Of a stretch of DNA of 5,635 nucleotides, positions 1 to 5,626 are shown in pieces. The position numbers were made by a program, and so were the translations under genes. Where the stretch lies: contig CALIZH010000307.1 in NCBI GenBank assembly GCA_938028585.1, positions 1 to 5,635 of the forward strand. The letters are read 5' to 3'. Positions within the stretch are counted from its first letter, which is position 1; every line of letters starts with the position of its first letter. The notes beneath the pieces were generated by a model. The model was not told the origin of the DNA. It saw nothing but the letters and a program-made list of their open reading frames with translations, and did no database searches. Origin of the DNA: an uncultured Actinomyces sp. (lineage in GTDB: Bacteria > Actinomycetota > Actinomycetes > Actinomycetales > Actinomycetaceae).

Positions 1-1222
1 CGTCCTTCTCTCGGCGCAGGGTTTCACTCCACAAGCAGGCCTCGACGCCTTCAATCCCCTTGCAATCCACGCCCTCACAGATACTCTCGGGATCCCAATC
101 CCAGGCTTTCTTCAAAGGAAGGATTCCGGCCCAGGTGATGCCGAGCTTCTGTTCTGGATATTCCTTCATATCGAAGTAGGCCTTCGGACCGGGCGACATG
201 ATCGCTTTCACTCCGCGTCCGACAGCACGAGCGATCGAGTCTCCTTCAAGATCGTCATGCCACACCTGAACAAGATCGCCGTCCCCAAGCAGATCTGCAG
301 CTTCTTCCCACGCCACAGCGCGCGTCCCACGGGCATGAATCCGCTCGATTTGGCTTCCCACAATCGCCGGGTAGTCACCTTCGGCAGTTGAGAAGGATTC
401 ATCGCCACCGATGTGGATACCAGCTGGAGAGAAGGGTGCAAGGGTCTCGACGACGGCCTCGAGGAAGGCCTGGGTCGCAGGCGCCTTCGTTGAAAGAGTC
501 GAGAAGCCGACTTCAGTTCCTTCGTAAAGTGGCGGGCAGACCCCATCGGGGTTCAGTCCTTCAATTGCGTGGAGCGCAGCGTTGACGTGTCCGGGGATAT
601 CAATTTCGGGGATGATCGCAATCATCCGCGAGCGCGCTCCCTCGACCAGGGTCTGATAGTCATCAAGAGTGTAGTAGCCGCCCTCTTCCCCACCGACTGC
701 ACAATCGGATGAGCGTTCAATGAGTTCGGGGAATTGCGGGATTTCAATGCGCCATCCCTGATCATCACTCAGATGCAGGTGCAGGATGTTCAAACCCACT
801 TCGCTCATCGCATCCATGACGCGAAGGATTGTGGGAACGCTGAAGAAGTGACGGGCAACATCGATGTGCAAGCCGCGGTGCTTATAAGCGGGGTAGTCGA
901 TGATTTTTACTGCAATGGGAGTCCGACTATGGTTCGCGATGGCCAATGTGTTGAGGCGACGCAGGCCTCGAGAAAGCCCCAATTCGGTCGCAGCGGTCAC
1001 CTGCGCGCTTCCAGCGGAAATCGTCAAAATGTATGCCTCTGCGAACTGCCATTCCTCGGGGATTGCCAAGGGCGCAATTGCGGCCGAAAATTCCTCAGCA
1101 GTCTTCAGCACAACAGAGGGGCTAATTTCTGCCCAAGTGGCTTCTTCCGGATGCGCATCGGCCTCTTCAATGAAGACCGGAAGTGGAAGAAGTCCGGGAA
1201 TCGTGGACAGAGAGGAGGACAT
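1..1222 (-). CDS. Beta-N-acetylhexosaminidase, glycoside hydrolase family 20 (3' end beyond window)
   Basis: This enzyme removes terminal beta-linked GlcNAc or GalNAc by substrate-assisted catalysis. 407 residues are visible, reading without interruption to the left edge; by family length roughly 90-100 residues are missing. Residues 1-110 resemble the small GH20 N-terminal domain and 113-407 the TIM barrel. Visible motifs are HRGLHIDVARHFF (115-127, Arg124 matching the sugar-binding Arg), HLHLSDDQGWRIEI (148-161), PEIDIPGH (205-212), the catalytic pair Asp274-Glu275 in HIGGDES, active-site Trp305, Trp321 and Trp364, Tyr349/Asp351 in AYFDM, and Trp398/Glu400 in LWSE. All key residues known from the Streptomyces plicatus enzyme are present. 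The ATG at 1222 is preceded by AAAGGAG (1236-1230) with a 7-base gap. There is no signal peptide, so I infer a cytoplasmic enzyme acting on imported amino-sugar oligosaccharides or recycled wall fragments. It is divergent from menB, with no functional link. The exact substrate cannot be read from the sequence. Confidence 0.95.
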   Translation of the reverse strand, partial: MSSSLSTIPGLLPLPVFIEEADAHPEEATWAEISPSVVLKTAEEFSAAIAPLAIPEEWQFAEAYILTISAGSAQVTAATELGLSRGLRRLNTLAIANHSRTPIAVKIIDYPAYKHRGLHIDVARHFFSVPTILRVMDAMSEVGLNILHLHLSDDQGWRIEIPQFPELIERSSDCAVGGEEGGYYTLDDYQTLVEGARSRMIAIIPEIDIPGHVNAALHAIEGLNPDGVCPPLYEGTEVGFSTLSTKAPATQAFLEAVVETLAPFSPAGIHIGGDESFSTAEGDYPAIVGSQIERIHARGTRAVAWEEAADLLGDGDLVQVWHDDLEGDSIARAVGRGVKAIMSPGPKAYFDMKEYPEQKLGITWAGILPLKKAWDWDPESICEGVDCKGIEGVEACLWSETLRREKD

Positions 1223-1242
1223 CGACGAGCTCCTTTGCTTAG

Positions 1243-1257
1243 TCATCAGCTGTATGA
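1243..1257. promoter_or_regulatory. Short inverted repeat between divergent genes
   Basis: TCATCAG (1243-1249) abuts CTGTATGA (1250-1257), its reverse complement apart from one bulged base, centred on CAGCTG. It lies in the presumed leader of the hexosaminidase gene, about 20 bases upstream of its start codon, where a repressor could bind. Its length is close to what chance allows, so an operator role is speculative. Confidence 0.2.
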
Positions 1258-1265
1258 ACGTCCCT

Positions 1266-1271
1266 ATCCTA
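1266..1271 (-). promoter_or_regulatory. Possible -10 element for the hexosaminidase gene
   Basis: Read on the minus strand, the hexamer is TAGGAT, which fits the TAnnnT form of actinobacterial -10 elements. It would start a transcript near 1259, giving a leader of about 36 bases that includes the AAAGGAG ribosome binding site. No -35 element with good spacing is visible: TTGATG lies too close, only 10 bases upstream. This is a weak call from position and hexamer only. Confidence 0.25.
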
Positions 1272-1302
1272 ACCCTCTAGGCATCAAGTGGTCATCGGCC
1301 GC

Positions 1303-1308
1303 TATTGT
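1303..1308 (+). promoter_or_regulatory. Possible -10 element placed for leaderless menB transcription
   Basis: TATTGT fits TAnnnT and ends 7 bases before the A of the menB ATG at 1316, the distance expected if transcription starts at the start codon itself. The bases just before this ATG (TTGGGGCT) make a poor Shine-Dalgarno site, which agrees with a leaderless mRNA, common in Actinobacteria. No convincing -35 is seen around 1280-1285. Confidence 0.3.
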
Positions 1309-1315
1309 TGGGGCT

Positions 1316-2293
1316 ATGAGTGCACTGAATTTCGTTTCCGACACCTTTGATCCTTCGCGCTGGCGTGAGGTTGAGGGTTTCGAGCTGACCGATATGACCT
1401 ACCACCGCGGGATTTCCCGAGGCCCCGTCGACGGAACTGAAAAGGGCGCCGACTTGCCCGTGGTCCGTATTGCTTTCGATCGTCCAGAAATTCGCAATGC
1501 CTTCCGCCCACACACCGTTGATGAGCTCTATCGTTGCCTGGACCACGCACGAATGACCAGCGATGTCGCTGCGGTTATTTTGACGGGAAACGGTCCTTCT
1601 CCTCGTGATGGCGGCTATTCCTTCTGTTCGGGTGGCGACCAGAGGATCCGAGGGAAAGATGGCTACCACTATGAGCTTGAGGGCAGCGAGGCCTCGGCGG
1701 GAGTGGAACAGCGACGCGAGCAAATTGACCCCGCACGCGCGGGACGCCTTCATATTCTGGAGGTCCAGCGCCTGATCCGCACCATGCCGAAGGTCGTTAT
1801 TGCGGCGGTTCCCGGTTGGGCGGCTGGTGGTGGCCACAGCTTGAATGTTGTGTGCGATCTCTCGATTGCTTCTCGTGAGCATGCCGCATTTATGCAAACC
1901 GATGCGAATGTCGGCTCTTTTGATGCCGGTTACGGCTCTGCACTGCTCGCGCGTCAAGCGGGTGATAAGCGTGCACGTGAGATTTTCTTCCTTGCCAGGC
2001 GCTATGACGCCGATACTGCGGAGCGCTGGGGCGTCATTAACGAGGCCGTTCCCCATGCTCAGCTGGAGGAAACCGCGTTGGAGTGGGCTCGGATCATTGC
2101 AACGAAGTCTCCACAGGCTATCCGTATGCTGAAATTTGCTTTCAACTTGGCCGATGACGGCTTGGCCGGCCAGCAGGTTTTTGCCGGCGAAGCGACGCGC
2201 ATGGCGTACATGACGGATGAGGCTCAGGAAGGTCGCGATGCCTTCATCGAACACCGCTCGCCAGACTGGTCTTCCTTCCCTTATTATTTCTAA
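1316..2293 (+). CDS. menB: 1,4-dihydroxy-2-naphthoyl-CoA synthase (MenB)
   Basis: MenB is a cytoplasmic crotonase-fold enzyme that closes the second ring of menaquinone, converting O-succinylbenzoyl-CoA to 1,4-dihydroxy-2-naphthoyl-CoA. The 325-residue product follows the mycobacterial protein closely from WREVEGFELTDMTYHR (16-31) to the PDW...FPYYF C-terminus. Landmarks are RNAFRPHTVDELYR (60-73), SGGDQRIRG (105-113), the oxyanion-hole segment GWAAGGGHSLNVVCDL (167-182), Asp196, Ser201, Asp203 and Tyr298. Asp196 corresponds to Mycobacterium tuberculosis Asp185, marking the bicarbonate-independent type in which a carboxylate side chain replaces bound bicarbonate. It is slightly longer than the 314-residue mycobacterial protein because of inserted residues near 33-47 and 121-138. 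The open frame extends upstream to 734, but that part is antisense to the hexosaminidase gene; homology begins just after the ATG at 1316, and no in-frame ATG, GTG or TTG lies close upstream. No other men gene is in the window. Confidence 0.96.
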   Translation: MSALNFVSDTFDPSRWREVEGFELTDMTYHRGISRGPVDGTEKGADLPVVRIAFDRPEIRNAFRPHTVDELYRCLDHARMTSDVAAVILTGNGPSPRDGGYSFCSGGDQRIRGKDGYHYELEGSEASAGVEQRREQIDPARAGRLHILEVQRLIRTMPKVVIAAVPGWAAGGGHSLNVVCDLSIASREHAAFMQTDANVGSFDAGYGSALLARQAGDKRAREIFFLARRYDADTAERWGVINEAVPHAQLEETALEWARIIATKSPQAIRMLKFAFNLADDGLAGQQVFAGEATRMAYMTDEAQEGRDAFIEHRSPDWSSFPYYF

Positions 2294-2301
2294 ATACTAA
2301 T

Positions 2302-2319
2302 TTGGCTTTCAGGAGCCAA
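2302..2319 (+). terminator. Hairpin just after menB
   Basis: TTGGCT (2302-2307) and AGCCAA (2314-2319) form a perfect 6-bp stem with a 6-base loop, starting 8 bases after the menB stop codon. No T-run follows, so it would be a weak or U-tail-less terminator, or an mRNA 3'-end stabilising hairpin. The position supports termination of menB here; the short stem keeps the call modest. Confidence 0.45.
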
Positions 2320-2339
2320 CCAGCTTTGTCACAGCTCAA

Positions 2340-2360
2340 GTCATGGTTACCTTGCATGAC
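2340..2360. promoter_or_regulatory. Perfect dyad GTCATG-N9-CATGAC, candidate operator
   Basis: GTCATG (2340-2345) and CATGAC (2355-2360) are exact reverse complements separated by 9 bases. Their centre-to-centre distance of 15 bases is compatible with a dimeric regulator. The dyad lies in the non-coding spacer about 60 bases upstream of the TTGACA of the likely promoter of the exported-protein gene, where an activator might sit. No known regulator consensus is recognised. Confidence 0.35.
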
Positions 2361-2395
2361 ATTTCTGCGGGAATATCAGGGAAAAGTGGTCATAA

Positions 2396-2411
2396 GATAC
2401 ACTTCTGTATC
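2396..2411. promoter_or_regulatory. Perfect dyad GATACA-N4-TGTATC, candidate operator
   Basis: GATACA (2396-2401) and TGTATC (2406-2411) are exact reverse complements around a 4-base centre. The site ends 8 bases before the TTGACA at 2420, a classic place for a regulator touching RNA polymerase. It could also fold as a small RNA hairpin if a transcript started further upstream. I do not recognise it as the site of a known family. Confidence 0.35.
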
Positions 2412-2419
2412 CCATTAGC

Positions 2420-2444
2420 TTGACAAAACCTATAAACTATTAGC
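2420..2444 (+). promoter_or_regulatory. Probable promoter region of the exported-protein gene
   Basis: A perfect -35 consensus TTGACA (2420-2425) is followed by the AT-rich stretch TATAAACTATTAG (2431-2443), which contains the -10-like hexamers TAAACT (2433-2438) and TATTAG (2439-2444). Neither lies at the usual 16-18 bases from TTGACA; TATTAG is 13 bases away. Either the spacing is unusual or the -35 belongs to another start. The region sits about 75-95 bases upstream of the GTG at 2517, and no competing promoter is evident. Confidence 0.4.
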
Positions 2445-2501
2445 AGTGCAGACTGCAAGAACCCTCCAGCAATACGTGTTCCCATCACACGAATTGCGTT
2501 C

Positions 2502-2520
2502 AAAGAAAGGGCCTATGTGA
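2502..2520 (+). promoter_or_regulatory. Ribosome binding site with an ATG-TGA start-stop overlapping the GTG start
   Basis: AAAGAAAGG (2502-2510) is a good Shine-Dalgarno site, 6 bases from the GTG at 2517, which fixes the start of the exported protein. The same bases contain ATG at 2515 followed directly by TGA at 2518, so an ATG-stop minimal reading frame overlaps the GTG in another frame. A ribosome choosing the ATG would stop at once, which could lower or tune expression. Confidence 0.55.
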
Positions 2521-4175
2521 GGATTCGCTTAGGATCGCAAAACTCCCGAAGGGCACTGTCGTATCGACAGGGCTCCACGTTTTCGCGCACCCTAATTCTT
2601 CTCACAACTGCCGCGATTGGCGGGTCCTTTACCCTTTTAGCTCTGCCCTGGTCTTCCGCATCTGCGCATCCGGACACAGCGCCCGTTACGACTGTTTCCA
2701 CTGATCCTCTTGATCATCTAGACGATGCCGGCGGCAACCTAGATGTACATGCTACGGCCGAAGCCCCCAGTGCAGCTCCAACTCACAGCGTCAAGGATCT
2801 TCAGTCGACTCCCGATCGCCTTGTTCTTGAAAGCGATTCCCCGCTGGCAAAGAAATTTGTCCGCACACCTTATGAAAAGGCAGAGGTAATTATCGAAGGT
2901 GCTGAGTTTGCGCCCGAAACTACACTGTCCAATCAGACTCCGGCGGTTACCTTCGATCAGCTTGACCCCAAGCCAACATCCAGCGACGATACGCCCGTTC
3001 TGAATGACCTGAAGGGTCACGAAGGTGCGGTTTGGGTTGAGAGCAACGCAACACCTTCCGCCAACGCCACCTCAATTGCTCAATTGCAAGGTGATGAGCA
3101 GGATGCGAAGACCCTCGATGAGTTGCAGGAAAAGGATATTCCCGCCATCGATTCTTCGCTTGCAACTCCTGAGATCCTCGTCCAAAACGGGCAAATTCGT
3201 ACCCTGACATTCGAGCTGACCAATGTCGGCAAGGATGCGAAGGACATCGAGATTGAAGGCGTTTTCTCCAGTAACGTCGCCGGCAGCAGTAATGTCATTT
3301 GGAGCCTCCAGTGCGCAGTTAAAGGCGGAGCAACCTGCCCCGAGCGCGCCGATGGGTATGCAGAATCACTTACCCTTACCCAGGACAAGCCTGAGTTCTC
3401 TCCCTTCCATTCCGTGATCAACATGCCAAAGGGCTCCACCATCACGATCACTGCTCAGATACGTCAAACAATCAGTCAGTGCACCCCCGATGCCGTCAGC
3501 GAAACAACTACTCGTTTCATCTGGAAGCGTTTGGGTGCTGACAAATCAAAGCAGACCGATCTTGAACTCACTACGAAGATTGCCTGCGCAAGTGCAACTC
3601 CCACACCGACGGCAACACCTTCAGTAACTCCGTCCGCCACTTCGACGCCTACTGTGCCTTCAAGTGATGATCAGACGCGTTCTGCGACTGCGAAGCCCCT
3701 ACCGACGGCGACTCCGACCCGACACATCCACGAGAGTCAGTCGAGCGTTCAGCCCCGACCCAGACAGAACGAGGCTCGCCCTGCGCCTGCCCCGGCTCGT
3801 CGAGTACAAGTCTTCGCTCCCGGTTCACCGAACCGTCCGAGCGCACAGGAAGCGGCGCGTCGCAGTGCTGCTTCTCGACAGGCTCAGGCAGCTGCCCGCC
3901 AGCAGCACAACACAAATGCTGCACCCCAACGCAATAATGCTGCACCCGCCGCTCCGACGCGCTCGAGCAGCGATGCCACTCCCGCCGCTGCTTCCCAAGC
4001 TCCTGTAGAGAACCAAGACAACTCGCAGCTGGCTGATTCCAGCTATGGTTTCAACGCAAACGGTCGCCGCGGTGGCTTAATGAGTGATGTGGAAGCCAAT
4101 GGCGCGGTTGCAGTTGCTGCACTGCTCGTCACTGCCGGCGCCGGCGCACTGGCGACCTTCCACAAGGGCAAGTGA
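2517..4175 (+). CDS. Exported membrane-anchored surface protein with DUF11-like domain and low-complexity stalk
   Basis: The function of this 552-residue protein is unknown; its layout is of a cell-surface protein. A basic N-terminus leads into a hydrophobic core (25-44) and a likely signal peptidase site after ASA (48-50). Residues 51-215 are acidic and unrecognised. Residues 218-358 resemble a DUF11/CARDB-type beta-sandwich: TFELTNVGKDAKDIEIEGVF (231-250), then the W-x3-C...C pattern at Trp262, Cys266 and Cys274, and IRQTISQC to 322. With Cys357 there are four cysteines, enough for two disulfides outside the cell. Residues 359-500 are a Thr/Pro then Ala/Gln/Arg/Pro-rich stalk. A hydrophobic segment (about 530-547) ends in HKGK, like the end of a sortase signal, yet no LPXTG or evident variant precedes it, so I infer a plain C-terminal membrane anchor. 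It starts with GTG, has its own promoter region and terminator, and appears monocistronic. It could be an adhesin or wall-spanning structural protein, but nothing proves that. Confidence 0.85.
   Translation: MRIRLGSQNSRRALSYRQGSTFSRTLILLTTAAIGGSFTLLALPWSSASAHPDTAPVTTVSTDPLDHLDDAGGNLDVHATAEAPSAAPTHSVKDLQSTPDRLVLESDSPLAKKFVRTPYEKAEVIIEGAEFAPETTLSNQTPAVTFDQLDPKPTSSDDTPVLNDLKGHEGAVWVESNATPSANATSIAQLQGDEQDAKTLDELQEKDIPAIDSSLATPEILVQNGQIRTLTFELTNVGKDAKDIEIEGVFSSNVAGSSNVIWSLQCAVKGGATCPERADGYAESLTLTQDKPEFSPFHSVINMPKGSTITITAQIRQTISQCTPDAVSETTTRFIWKRLGADKSKQTDLELTTKIACASATPTPTATPSVTPSATSTPTVPSSDDQTRSATAKPLPTATPTRHIHESQSSVQPRPRQNEARPAPAPARRVQVFAPGSPNRPSAQEAARRSAASRQAQAAARQQHNTNAAPQRNNAAPAAPTRSSSDATPAAASQAPVENQDNSQLADSSYGFNANGRRGGLMSDVEANGAVAVAALLVTAGAGALATFHKGK
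3591..4016 (+). repeat. Low-complexity stalk-coding region of the exported protein
   Basis: This stretch encodes residues 359-500 and has two compositional parts. The first is Thr/Pro/Ser-rich (TPTPTATPSVTPSATSTPTV at 361-380, with PTATPTR again near 396-402). The second, from about 411, is rich in Ala, Gln, Arg, Pro and Asn. Such regions usually span the peptidoglycan and may carry O-linked sugars. The many Arg residues of the second half make it basic, unlike the acidic N-terminal half of the mature protein. Confidence 0.75.
3915..3947 (+). repeat. In-frame 12-base direct repeat encoding NAAP
   Basis: AATGCTGCACCC occurs at 3915-3926 and again at 3936-3947, spaced 21 bases (7 codons) apart. 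Both copies encode Asn-Ala-Ala-Pro (residues 467-470 and 474-477) with identical codons, suggesting a recent local duplication inside the stalk. Such units can change number by slippage or recombination. Confidence 0.6.
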
Positions 4176-4195
4176 AACGCTCTCTGTGATTTTCG

Positions 4196-4233
4196 CTGGT
4201 ATCTATCACTCGATAGGTACCAGTTTTCCTTTT
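4196..4233 (+). terminator. Intrinsic terminator of the exported-protein gene
   Basis: CTGGTATCTATC (4196-4207) pairs with GATAGGTACCAG (4212-4223) across a 4-base loop, a 12-bp stem with a single G-U wobble. It is followed directly by TTTTCCTTTT (4224-4233). It begins 20 bases after the stop codon at 4173-4175. This is a textbook rho-independent terminator on the plus strand. Confidence 0.9.
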
Positions 4234-4240
4234 CTCTTCG

Positions 4241-4252
4241 AAAGAGCTCTTT
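4241..4252. other. 12-base perfect palindrome AAAGAGCTCTTT
   Basis: This uninterrupted palindrome lies between the two terminator hairpins of the convergent spacer. A loopless palindrome suits a protein-binding site better than an RNA hairpin, but it sits downstream of genes on both sides, where an operator is not expected. It may be chance or part of a compound terminator. Confidence 0.3.
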
Positions 4253-4301
4253 ACGCTCCTCCGAGGCGCACAAGCAAATGCTGCCCGCGGAGAGGATAAA
4301 G

Positions 4302-4333
4302 AAGCGCTGGGCTGACCGTGCAGCCCAGCGCTT
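4302..4333. terminator. Strong hairpin between convergent genes, mainly terminating the minus-strand gene
   Basis: AAGCGCTGGGCTG (4302-4314) and CAGCCCAGCGCTT (4321-4333) form a perfect 13-bp GC-rich stem with a 6-base loop. On the minus strand it begins 18 bases after the stop codon of the 395-residue gene, and the stem end runs into CTTTATCC, a weak T-tail. On the plus strand it would act as a back-up stop for the exported-protein transcript. A bidirectional terminator is the best reading. Confidence 0.85.
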
Positions 4334-4351
4334 GTGTCGTTTCGAATGACC

Positions 4352-5539
4352 TTAGCGGCGTCCAAACTTCGCACGCATTACGCGCGCCAAGGCAAGTTCA
4401 GCGAAGGCATCCACCAGAAGAGCGCCGCCGAAAACACCCGAGAAGATCTTCCACCCCGAGCGCGGCTTCGCAGCCTTCACCGCGGATACCAGTAGCGCCG
4501 CACCGGCCGCTGCTTCGATAGAAGCGAGAGCTGAAAGAATCCACGGACGGTCGGAGACAACCGCCATGTAAGCCTTCTGAATAGCGCTGGGATCTTCTTC
4601 CTTGTTCCCGGTCATCATGATGTCAACGCTACGACCGATAGCATTCGAGATACCGCGCGCATTGTGGAGAACCGCACCTTCAACATCCCCGGCTTCAATT
4701 GTGCCCTGTAGGAACTCTGAAACGCCGTGAGGCAGCGCAAGCGCCTTCACAACGGCAGTAATTGCGTGAACTCCGTGAAGGTCCTGAGCGGCCAGCAACG
4801 CCTCGACATCAGCGCCCGGGACATGTGCCGCAATTTCGCGCAGGGCGGGGCGATCCCCCACTAAGTCGACCACAGAAGGATCCACGGACTCGGCAGAAGC
4901 GGAACCGGTCACGATACGCGTTGTCATTCCCCAGTTATGGGTCAGTACATGCTCGAGATGATCATCGGTCACCAAGTACAGATGCAAATCGCCATCGGTC
5001 ATCGCCAAGGAAACCAACGGAAGATCACCAAAGTTCCATCCCGACTTCTCCTCGGGAATTTCTGCCAATAGCGCGCGATACCCCTTGCCCAGCTCTACAT
5101 CGGCAACATCGACTCCCTCAAGTGCGGCCAGCAACGGGACCGAAGACGCGGGGGTACGCCCAATTTCGACGACACGAACGCCCGACTCTGACTCTTCGAC
5201 CTCTTCGGGAAGGAAATTTGCCAGAGGGCTATCACCATGGGGAAGCGCATCGATATGTTCTCCACCCAAACGTACCTCTGCATTGAAGCGCGAAGCTAAC
5301 TGGGAAGCAAGCTCGCTGACCGTAATTCCTGCTTGCGCATCCTGAGCGCCTTCGGCGAGGGTCGCGACTCGTCCGTTCTCAACCGCGATATTGAGGCCCA
5401 GAAGCTGAGGAGTTGCCTCAAACCATTCCAATTGGGCCAAAACGGAACTATCACGGAGCACGTGAGCAACTTGATCGGGATCAAGCTGGGAGGCAATCAT
5501 CATTCCCTCTACGCGGGTCCATGTTGCATCAGTCATCAT
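4352..5539 (-). CDS. Hypothetical protein with two C-terminal hydrophobic segments
   Basis: I do not recognise this 395-residue protein. There is no N-terminal signal peptide. Residues 1-330 look soluble, acidic and mixed alpha/beta, with an acidic run EEVEESES at 112-119 and no catalytic or nucleotide-binding motif I can name. Two hydrophobic segments follow at about 333-354 and 363-382, joined by the basic loop KAAKPRSG and ended by a basic tail RVMRAKFGRR. This suggests a membrane hairpin with a cytoplasmic N-terminal domain. The segments contain Glu342, Asp377 and Glu381, unusual inside a bilayer, so amphipathic membrane association is an alternative. The frame stays open to 5623, but GGAAGG (5551-5546) directly abuts the ATG at 5545 and lies 6 bases before the ATG at 5539, so I chose 5539; ATG 5536 is also possible. 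Frame length, codon-like composition, the ribosome binding site and a terminator support a real gene. It converges on the exported-protein gene. Confidence 0.85.
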   Translation of the reverse strand: MMTDATWTRVEGMMIASQLDPDQVAHVLRDSSVLAQLEWFEATPQLLGLNIAVENGRVATLAEGAQDAQAGITVSELASQLASRFNAEVRLGGEHIDALPHGDSPLANFLPEEVEESESGVRVVEIGRTPASSVPLLAALEGVDVADVELGKGYRALLAEIPEEKSGWNFGDLPLVSLAMTDGDLHLYLVTDDHLEHVLTHNWGMTTRIVTGSASAESVDPSVVDLVGDRPALREIAAHVPGADVEALLAAQDLHGVHAITAVVKALALPHGVSEFLQGTIEAGDVEGAVLHNARGISNAIGRSVDIMMTGNKEEDPSAIQKAYMAVVSDRPWILSALASIEAAAGAALLVSAVKAAKPRSGWKIFSGVFGGALLVDAFAELALARVMRAKFGRR

Positions 5540-5585
5540 TGTCATCCTTCCGAAGACCCTGAGAATCGTCCTTCGACTACCTACA

Positions 5586-5591
5586 AGTTTA
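5586..5591 (-). promoter_or_regulatory. Possible -10 element for the 395-residue protein gene
   Basis: On the minus strand the hexamer reads TAAACT, fitting TAnnnT and identical to the hexamer seen upstream of the exported-protein gene (2433-2438). Transcription would start near 5579, giving a leader of about 40 bases that carries the GGAAGG ribosome binding site. The expected -35 position reads GTCTGT, far from consensus. Confidence 0.3.
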
Positions 5592-5626
5592 GCCTGTCCT
5601 TTGGATCGACAGACACACCACAACAG

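Noticed and set aside
734..1315. Upstream extension of the menB open frame (194 extra codons)
   Set aside because: It is antisense to the well-supported hexosaminidase gene, and MenB homology begins right after the ATG at 1316.
1292..2254. 320-codon minus-strand open frame opposite menB
   Set aside because: It is entirely antisense to menB, and its product has no recognisable domain; long mirror frames are common opposite GC-rich genes.
2544..2580. Twin-arginine (Tat) export signal in the exported protein (SRRALSY)
   Set aside because: The pair of arginines lies about 12 residues before the hydrophobic core and lacks the F-L-K part of the motif, so a Sec signal peptide is the better reading.
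3664..4008. Plus-strand and minus-strand frames within the stalk-coding region
   Set aside because: These are off-frame readings of a low-complexity sequence; the main frame is continuous with signal peptide and anchor.
4762..5286. 174-codon plus-strand frame inside the 395-residue gene
   Set aside because: The product is rich in Arg, Pro and Ser, as shadow frames are, with no domain seen; the minus-strand gene has the ribosome binding site and terminator.
5540..5623. N-terminal extension of the 395-residue protein to the ATG at 5623
   Set aside because: The extension would read through the GGAAGG ribosome binding site and the likely promoter; starts at 5539 or 5536 have proper spacing.
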